Assembly: GCA_036488875.1 (NCBI GenBank)
Contig: DASXGW010000001.1
Location: 186,001-250,000, forward strand
DNA: 64,000 bases
From: Candidatus Baltobacteraceae bacterium
Lineage (GTDB): Bacteria > Vulcanimicrobiota > Vulcanimicrobiia > Vulcanimicrobiales > Vulcanimicrobiaceae
Direction: 5' to 3'
The notes beneath the pieces are model-generated. The model did no database searches and was not told the origin of the DNA. It saw only the letters and a list, made by a program, of their open reading frames with translations. The translations under genes were made by a program, and so were the position numbers. Shown piece by piece: positions 58,836 to 64,000 of this stretch (position 1 is the stretch's first letter; every line of letters begins with the position of its first letter).

Positions 58836-59867
58836 TTGGAGGAGACAACGGCCATTCTTAATCAAACGAAACCGCCATTCTGGTCGCTGGGTGGGCGCCG
58901 CCGGGATCGGGACGAAGCCGACGAGCCGGTCGTGGAGACCTCATCCGAAGCTAGTTCCAAACTAGGCAGCCTGATGCAGCAGCTCGACGCCGGAATCGCG
59001 CAATCGACCGAGCGCGAGCGCGCGGTGCAGGCGGGACGCAAGCGAGACCTTCATGCCGTTGCGGATCCCGCGCCTGCCGCCGAACCGCCGCTCGACACGG
59101 CGAAAGTCGAGACTTCTAACGTGGAAACGCCCAAGGTCGAACTCGGCGTGATCGAACGCACTAGCGTTCAAGCAGAAGCGATCGAGATCGATTCAGTAAC
59201 GAGCGAAGCGTTGCGCCTCATCGCGGATCAACGTAGGGCTGCCGAAGCGCTGTTATCGGAGACGCGTGCGCTCGAGGATCAGATCAAGAATGCGGCGGTG
59301 GCCGCGCAAGCGACGCGCGCCTACCAATCGGCAAAATCGAAAGCCGAAGACGCCGCGGCGAGGGCAGAAGCCGCCGCCAACGCTGAAGCCGAGTCCAAAC
59401 AACGCTCCGACGCGCTCGTGCACGATCATTCCGTGCTGTCGAGCGAACTCAAGAGCATTGAAGAAATCGTGACGATCAAGCGCCACGAAGCCGACGCGGC
59501 CAAGCTCGAAATTGCCGATCTCGAGCGCAAGCTCGGAGAGTTGAAGCACGCGGCGCAGACGGTGTTTTCCGACGTCGCGCTTCACGAATCGCGCGCGCGC
59601 GAGTGCACGGCGCGTGAGACCGCGGCGGCGCGATCGGCTGCCGAAGCGGCGGCGCGCACCGCGGCCCGTAAGGCCGAACGCGAAGCGGCCGAGGCTGCGG
59701 CGCAGGCAGCGCACGAAAGCGCCGAGGCGCTGCGCACCGAGCTGCCTTCGGCCCAGGGCACGGGCGCAATCGAAGACCTACAACGGCTTACGGCGCGCAT
59801 CACGGAGCAGGTAGAACTTGCGCGCAGCCTGCGAAACGGCAGCCTTAACGGGCAAAAAGCAAGCTAA
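58836..59867 (+). CDS. Ala/Glu-rich coiled-coil protein; TTG or ATT start
   Basis: A cytosolic protein of 343 residues from TTG 58836, or 337 from ATT 58854. No signal or membrane segment. N-terminal ~75 residues: a Trp/Arg-rich patch (PPFWSLGGRRRDR) and the motif KLGSLMQQLDAGIAQSTERER, which recurs in the small protein at 59890. Then a Pro/Val-rich linker. Residues ~110-340 form long coiled coils rich in Ala, Glu, Arg and Lys (QRRAAEALLSETRALEDQIKNAAVAAQ...EAAAKAE-type heptads). GGAGGAG ends nine bases before the ATT and overlaps the TTG codon, so the ATT has the better ribosome site. Function unknown; a scaffold or cytoskeletal role is conceivable. Confidence 0.65.
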   Translation: MEETTAILNQTKPPFWSLGGRRRDRDEADEPVVETSSEASSKLGSLMQQLDAGIAQSTERERAVQAGRKRDLHAVADPAPAAEPPLDTAKVETSNVETPKVELGVIERTSVQAEAIEIDSVTSEALRLIADQRRAAEALLSETRALEDQIKNAAVAAQATRAYQSAKSKAEDAAARAEAAANAEAESKQRSDALVHDHSVLSSELKSIEEIVTIKRHEADAAKLEIADLERKLGELKHAAQTVFSDVALHESRARECTARETAAARSAAEAAARTAARKAEREAAEAAAQAAHESAEALRTELPSAQGTGAIEDLQRLTARITEQVELARSLRNGSLNGQKAS

Positions 59868-59889
59868 ATCCGGGGACATGGGGGTTTAT

Positions 59890-60108
59890 ATGTCGACCAC
59901 TAGCAACTCGTCGCTCTGGCAAATGATGGCCCAGCTCGACGCAAGTATCGAGGAGTCCAACAAACGCGATGCCGAGAAGGGCGTGGTGGAGTATCGCGAC
60001 AGCGACGACATCGAAGAGCCCGCCTACCGCCTTCCGTTGCGCGTAACGCAGGAGCTCAACGGCGCGCCCGTCGGCTTCGAGTGCCCGAACTCGATGACGC
60101 CGCCCTGA
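59890..60108 (+). CDS. Small hypothetical protein related to the coiled-coil protein's N-terminus
   Basis: 72 residues from ATG 59890, or 76 from ATG 59878; TGGGGGT upstream of 59890 is the better ribosome site. The segment SLWQMMAQLDASIEESNKRDAEKG parallels SLMQQLDAGIAQSTERERAVQAG of the preceding protein, so both share a ~20-residue motif with QLDA at its centre. The rest is acidic (VEYRDSDDIEEPAYRLPLRV). It starts 22 bases after the larger gene and is probably in its operon; the two may bind a common partner or each other. Confidence 0.55.
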   Translation: MSTTSNSSLWQMMAQLDASIEESNKRDAEKGVVEYRDSDDIEEPAYRLPLRVTQELNGAPVGFECPNSMTPP

Positions 60109-60145
60109 TCGCGTCCAAACCGTCCCTCTAAACGTCCGTTAGCAG

Positions 60146-60178
60146 CAACGCCGGCTCGTGCGCCGGCGTTGGTTTTTT
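60146..60178 (+). terminator. Intrinsic terminator
   Basis: CAACGCCGGC (60146-60155), a 6-base loop, GCCGGCGTTG (60162-60171) and then TTTTTT. It ends the coiled-coil two-gene unit about 40 bases after its last stop. Confidence 0.92.
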
Positions 60179-60217
60179 GGGGCAGTGGGGACAGCCGCCG
60201 GTCGCGAATCCCCGCGC

Positions 60218-61048
60218 ATGAAGAGTTTGCTTAACGCGACCGCCTTTGCGGCGGCGGCGATCGTAGTTTCGTCCCTGGCGGCGGTGGCCGCGGACTCGAC
60301 GCCGGCGATGCCCAACGGTGCGATGGGGGCGACGTTCGACTACACCATCGGCGTGCAGACGTCGAAGGGCAAGAAATCCAGCAGCGGTCAAATCGTCGTG
60401 CGGCCGGCAGGTACGGGCAAGTTGACGCTCACCGTCACGTCGTCGGACGGTACGAGCAAAACCATCCCGCTTGCAATGGAAAACGGCACCATAGTGCCGG
60501 CAATGCCGTCGCCGTCGGCTTCGTCGGTACCGGCCGCGGCGCAGACGCTGATGGCCAATCTGAAACTCGCGGCAACGGTCGGCGTCGCTGCGAAAAAGAG
60601 CGGCGGTCAAGCGTTTAACGCTCCGGTGACGCTGAGGCCGATCGGCGAAGGTACGCCGGTGCCCGCGCAGATTTCCATGAAACCGGGTGGGGGCGCGGGG
60701 AACGTCACGTACTCGGGAACCGTCGGCGGAACGTCGTTGACGACCTTGCCGCCGAGCAGCGGCATCGATCCGGCGCAACTCGTGAAGAGCGCCGGTGTCG
60801 GTATGGTTTCGCACGGGTTCACCCCTGCAGGCCGCATCGCGACCGCGGTCGCCATGCATCACCGGACGGCCGAAGAGAAAAAAGCCGCGCAGGGTGCGGT
60901 GGCCGATGCGATGTCGTTGACGATCGACGCGAGTTTTAACGCCGGTACGTTTCACGCAATCACCGGCGCGCAAACCGACGAGCTGAATCTCGGCGGCAAA
61001 AAAGTGAAGATCTACTCGACCTGGTCGTTCACTCGCGTCGCACCCTAG
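60218..61048 (+). CDS. Secreted protein of unknown function
   Basis: A 276-residue protein from ATG 60218, 40 bases after a terminator. MKSLLNATAFAAAAIVVSSLAAVAADS is a Sec signal peptide. The mature part is rich in Ala, Gly, Ser and Thr with strand patterns (FDYTIGVQTSKGKKSSSGQIVVRPAGTGKLTLTVTSSDGTSKTIPLAMENGTIVP) and a C-terminal strand KKVKIYSTWSFTRVAP. No family is recognised. It has no Cys. Monocistronic by position. Confidence 0.6.
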   Translation: MKSLLNATAFAAAAIVVSSLAAVAADSTPAMPNGAMGATFDYTIGVQTSKGKKSSSGQIVVRPAGTGKLTLTVTSSDGTSKTIPLAMENGTIVPAMPSPSASSVPAAAQTLMANLKLAATVGVAAKKSGGQAFNAPVTLRPIGEGTPVPAQISMKPGGGAGNVTYSGTVGGTSLTTLPPSSGIDPAQLVKSAGVGMVSHGFTPAGRIATAVAMHHRTAEEKKAAQGAVADAMSLTIDASFNAGTFHAITGAQTDELNLGGKKVKIYSTWSFTRVAP

Positions 61049-61068
61049 CGTAACTACTATAAGCTTAG

Positions 61069-61116
61069 TTGACACGGCGCTTGGGCCCGGCTATTATCTA
61101 CTAAACGTTTAGTAGA
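61069..61116 (+). promoter_or_regulatory. Sigma70 promoter followed by a perfect 20-bp palindrome
   Basis: TTGACA (61069-61074), a 17-base spacer and TATTAT (61092-61097) form a near-consensus promoter. TCTACTAAACGTTTAGTAGA (61097-61116) is perfectly self-complementary, starts at the last base of the -10 box and covers the transcription start. This is a classic repressor position. A winged-helix dimer of the BlaI/MecI, CopY or PadR type is a plausible binder (inference). GGGAG just after it is the ribosome site for ATG 61126. Confidence 0.88.
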
Positions 61117-61125
61117 GGGTGGGAG

Positions 61126-62907
61126 ATGATCGTTCCGGTTACCACGGTCGCGGTAACGGCCCGGGCGGCGGCGCAAACGATTGCTGCGCTGCGCGCGGCG
61201 AGCGGATGCGCCGGTTGGCGGCGGCTGCGCACCGTGGCCGTTTCGGGCACGCATCGCGGCGACAATCTCAACGGTCCGTATCAACAACTGATCGACACGC
61301 GCGATGGCCGGTACGTGACGCGTTGGCAGAGCGGAGATTTTGCTAGCGGAGACGGCTACGACGGCGTAGCGCCGTGGGACCGCGACTTTTCGGCGACGAC
61401 GCACGTGATGGACGCACCGGCGGTCATCGCAATCGCCAAGACGCAGGCGTGGGTGCGCGCTCGCGGCTGGTGCGACGCGGGCGGCACGCGTTACTCCGCG
61501 GCGCAGACGCAGCACTTGGCCAACGGAACGTTTCTGGATGCGGTCGTTGCGCGCCCGGCCGGCGGTGCGCCCGTCACGTTGCTGGTCGATCGCGCCACGC
61601 ATTTGCTCGACAGCAGCAGCGTGCGATACGACGAGAATCACGTCATTGCATACTATTCGGATTGGCGATCGATCGCCGGGACGGTCGTTCCCTACGCGAC
61701 GTCGATCGTCGACCCGGAAGACAACGACGTCGAGTCGCGCAAGATCGAGGGTCTCGTCGCACAAAAATCGTTCGTACCGAACGCCGGCGTCTACGCGCCG
61801 CCGCACACCGCGTTCGGCGTTACGATGCCCCACGGCAAGAGCGCGGTGACGGTCCCGTACGTTATGGAAGGCTACAAGCCGATAGTGGACGTGACGATCG
61901 ACGGCAAAGGTCCGTTTCCGTTCGTCGTCGACGCGGGCGGCCATTTCATTCTGACCGCGCCAACGGCGCGGCGCGTTGGTTTAACGGGACGCGGCTTTGC
62001 GAGCAGTACGAACTTCGGCACGATTTCGCACGTCGGCTTCGCCGGGGTACGCAGCATCGGCATCGGCGGTGCGGTGCTGCACGACGAAGTCGTGAAGATC
62101 AATCCGTACGCGTTTGCCAAGAGCGAACGCGGTCCGCGCGCCCCCAAAGCGGGGTGGCTCGGACTGGAGTTTTTCGAACGGTTCGCGGTGACGTTCGATC
62201 CGCGCAACCACACGATGACGTTGCGGCCGCTCAACGCGCCGCGGCCGGCGGCGGCGGGGACGAAAGTACCGATCGTCTTTGACGAGGATTCGCCGCTTGC
62301 GGGATGTTCGGTCGCGGGCAAGGCTGGTTTGTGCATGCTCGATACGGGAAATGCCGCGCCGGTCATCGTGGCAAGTCGCTGGGCGACGCGCGTTGGCGTG
62401 GCATCGCTTCTTGAGCGCGGCTCGTTCGTTGGAAGCGGCACGTACGTGTCGCGCGCTCCCGTCGGCGTCGGACCGTTTCTGCGTCCCCGCGAGGTTGTCA
62501 TGTACGAGCCCGACCCCAATGCCGAACTCTTCACCGACGAGGCGGCAATTCTCAGCGAGGCGTTCATCGACGGATTCATGTCGACGTTCGACTACGCGCG
62601 CCGGGGGGTGTGGCTGCAGCCGCTTGCGCGCGATCCGACGCCGTATAATCGCTCCGGCGTCATCGCAGCGAAGCAAGCCGATGGAACGTTTATCGCTCGC
62701 TACGTCATAGTAGGCTCTGGCGCTGCCCTTGCCGGCGTGCGCAAGGGCGACGTCATTGCCGCCGTCGACGGCGTTTCGGCGAAGCAGTTCTCGGGCGCGG
62801 ACTTCGCGACGGCAAACGCCCTGCCGCAGCGGAGGACGATCGCGTTTACGATCGTGCGCGACGGGCGAAAACGCGTGGTTACCGTGCCGATGCGAGCCCT
62901 CATTTAA
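61126..62907 (+). CDS. Aspartic (retropepsin-like) protease with C-terminal PDZ domain
   Basis: A 593-residue protein. Residues ~20-230 form an uncharacterised N-terminal domain (an outer-membrane-lipoprotein-type sheet). Two retropepsin-like half-domains follow: FPFVVD269AGGHFILTAPTARRVGL with WLGLEFFERFAVTFDPRNHTMTL, and AGLCMLD406TGNAAPVIVASRWATRVGV with LSEAFIDGFMSTFDYARRGVWLQP. The first has D-A-G in place of D-T-G. The PDZ domain is at ~520-590 (GSGAALAGVRKGDVIAAVDGVSAKQF). No clear signal peptide is seen. A perfect palindrome overlapping the promoter start implies tight repression. Confidence 0.85.
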   Translation: MIVPVTTVAVTARAAAQTIAALRAASGCAGWRRLRTVAVSGTHRGDNLNGPYQQLIDTRDGRYVTRWQSGDFASGDGYDGVAPWDRDFSATTHVMDAPAVIAIAKTQAWVRARGWCDAGGTRYSAAQTQHLANGTFLDAVVARPAGGAPVTLLVDRATHLLDSSSVRYDENHVIAYYSDWRSIAGTVVPYATSIVDPEDNDVESRKIEGLVAQKSFVPNAGVYAPPHTAFGVTMPHGKSAVTVPYVMEGYKPIVDVTIDGKGPFPFVVDAGGHFILTAPTARRVGLTGRGFASSTNFGTISHVGFAGVRSIGIGGAVLHDEVVKINPYAFAKSERGPRAPKAGWLGLEFFERFAVTFDPRNHTMTLRPLNAPRPAAAGTKVPIVFDEDSPLAGCSVAGKAGLCMLDTGNAAPVIVASRWATRVGVASLLERGSFVGSGTYVSRAPVGVGPFLRPREVVMYEPDPNAELFTDEAAILSEAFIDGFMSTFDYARRGVWLQPLARDPTPYNRSGVIAAKQADGTFIARYVIVGSGAALAGVRKGDVIAAVDGVSAKQFSGADFATANALPQRRTIAFTIVRDGRKRVVTVPMRALI

Positions 62908-62949
62908 CGCACTTTCTGAAGGGTAAAAAGGGGCCGGGCGGAAGCAGCA

Positions 62950-64000
62950 ATGATGATGCGGTCTTTCTCATCTGTTGTTTTGGTATTTCTGTTGGCCCTC
63001 GGAAGCTGCGCCGGCAGGTCGACGAGCGCGCTGCCGTTCGCGCACGCGGCTGCGCGAGCGCACTCTGCATCCGCGGACACGCTGCTGCACAGCTTCGGGA
63101 ATACGGGTGACGGATACAATCCGTCGGGTCCGCTGGTCTTACTCAACGGTCTGTGGTACGGAACCACGCAGTATGGCGGGAAGTACCGCAACGGCACGGT
63201 CTTCACCATCGACGCGAACGGGAACGAGAAGATCCTCCACGATTTTGGATTCAAGAAGGACGGCGCGCAGCCGTTCGCTGGATTGATCGTCGTGAAGGGA
63301 ACGCTGTACGGAACGACCGAGATCGGCGGCCGCAAAGGGAAAGGCACCGTTTTTAGCATCACGCCGGCGGGCGTGGAGCACGTGCTGCACAGCTTTACCG
63401 GTTCGCCGGATGGGTGGGGACCGCAGGCATCGCTTGTATACGCTCGCGGCACGCTTTACGGAACGACGTATTACGGCGGAACCGTCGCTCAAAGCGGCGT
63501 CGTTTTTGGCGTCACGCTCGGTGGAAAAGAATCGATCGTTCACACGTTCACCGATGGGAAAGACGGCGCGACGCCGGTCGCTCCGTTGATCTACTCGCGC
63601 GGAGTTCTGTACGGAACGAGTGTGGCCGGCGGTTCGCAAGGCCAGGGAGCGGCGTATTCGATCGATCTGAGCGGCAAGTTCAAAACGCTGCATAGCTTCA
63701 GCCCGAGCGATAACTGGCCCACCGGCATGGTGATGGTCAACGGCGTTCTTTATGGAACCACCGACGGGCACACCGACAACGTCGGCGTTTTCTATTCGCT
63801 CACCACCAAGGCAAGTACACCAAGCTCTACACGTTTTTGCAAAACGGCGGCTTCGATGCGATCCACCCGTACGGACCGCTCATTGCGGTCGGAAACGTGA
63901 TCTACGGAACTTCGGCCTACGGGGGTGGCGCAGATAATGGCACGGTGTTCAGCTTTACGACCGCTGGCCAAGAGCAAATCGTGTACGCTTTTGAACCCGC
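62950..64000 (+). pseudogene. GloVer-repeat lipoprotein, frameshifted and cut by the window edge
   Basis: From ATG 62950: SSVVLVFLLALGSCAGRS has a lipobox-like LGSC. Repeats of ~45 residues of the GloVer type follow (TLLHSFGNTGDGYNPSGPLVLLNGLWYGTTQYGGKYRNGTVFTIDANGNEKILHDFG and five similar units, each with YGTT.YGG....GTVF). At ~63811 the repeat is lost and the frame ends at 63900. In another frame the pattern resumes at once: GKYTKLYTFLQNGGFDAIHPYGPLIAVGNVIYGTSAYGGGADNGTVFSFTT, open to the end. One missing G in AAGGCAAG (expected AAGGGCAAG) explains it. A true pseudogene, a sequencing error or programmed shifting are possible; no slippery heptamer is seen. Confidence 0.8.

Overview
The window is 64 kb of GC-rich chromosomal DNA from a diderm bacterium. 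Outer-membrane TonB-dependent receptors, a TolC-family protein and many lipoproteins with clear lipoboxes show the outer membrane. Hopanoid side-chain genes (hpnI, hpnK, hpnJ), a transaldolase-phosphoglucose isomerase fusion, OpcA, [NiFe]-hydrogenase maturation genes (hypE, hypF), YXWGXW and GloVer-type repeat proteins and paired basic-motif lipoproteins suggest a soil lineage such as Candidatus Eremiobacterota (WPS-2). Acidobacteriota-like relatives cannot be excluded. There is no rRNA or other marker here, so the taxonomy is inference. No tRNA, rRNA, CRISPR array or transposase was seen. Coding density is very high: no stretch over about 160 bases lacks a gene.

Layout. 1-3540 (+): end of a TolC-family protein, a cupin, a Phd/VapC-type toxin-antitoxin pair, a MerR regulator with a textbook 19-bp-spacer promoter, and a DUF4440-like secreted protein. 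3553-13803 (-): one long run tkt, tal-pgi, zwf, opcA, pgl (oxidative and non-oxidative pentose phosphate pathway), then hpnK and hpnI, with both hpn junctions made of a dispersed repeat. 13919-24297 (+): two paralogous lipoproteins, a large TonB-dependent receptor, an FAD amine/amino-acid oxidase and an APC permease, which look like an uptake-and-oxidation unit. 24351-27492: a YXWGXW protein, a small secreted protein and the radical-SAM hpnJ. 27489-31957: a thioredoxin-like gene with an in-frame TGA and a SECIS-like hairpin (candidate selenoprotein, UGGC motif) coupled to a dienelactone hydrolase, and divergent hypE-hypF. 31966-38088: VOC protein, PadR regulator with membrane partner, hydrolases, a beta-propeller and a C39-like lipoprotein. 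38096-44838: OsmC with ArsR regulator, BON lipoprotein, ATP-grasp with an Asp-nucleophile hydrolase, ICMT-like methyltransferase, and a MalT-like LuxR regulator followed by an S53 peptidase. 47231-58733: glycoside hydrolase, lipoprotein and TonB receptor on the minus strand, APC permease, SIS isomerase and GH20 hexosaminidase, together suggesting amino-sugar scavenging. 58836-64000: a coiled-coil protein with a small relative, a secreted protein, an aspartic protease-PDZ protein behind a perfect 20-bp palindrome, and a GloVer-repeat lipoprotein broken by a frameshift and cut by the window edge.

The most unusual signals are the candidate UGA-encoded selenoprotein, several genes whose conserved N-termini lie upstream of any ATG/GTG/TTG codon (two directly behind copies of the same repeat), promoters that place the transcription start at the start codon of regulator genes, and a HypF that lacks its acylphosphatase domain.
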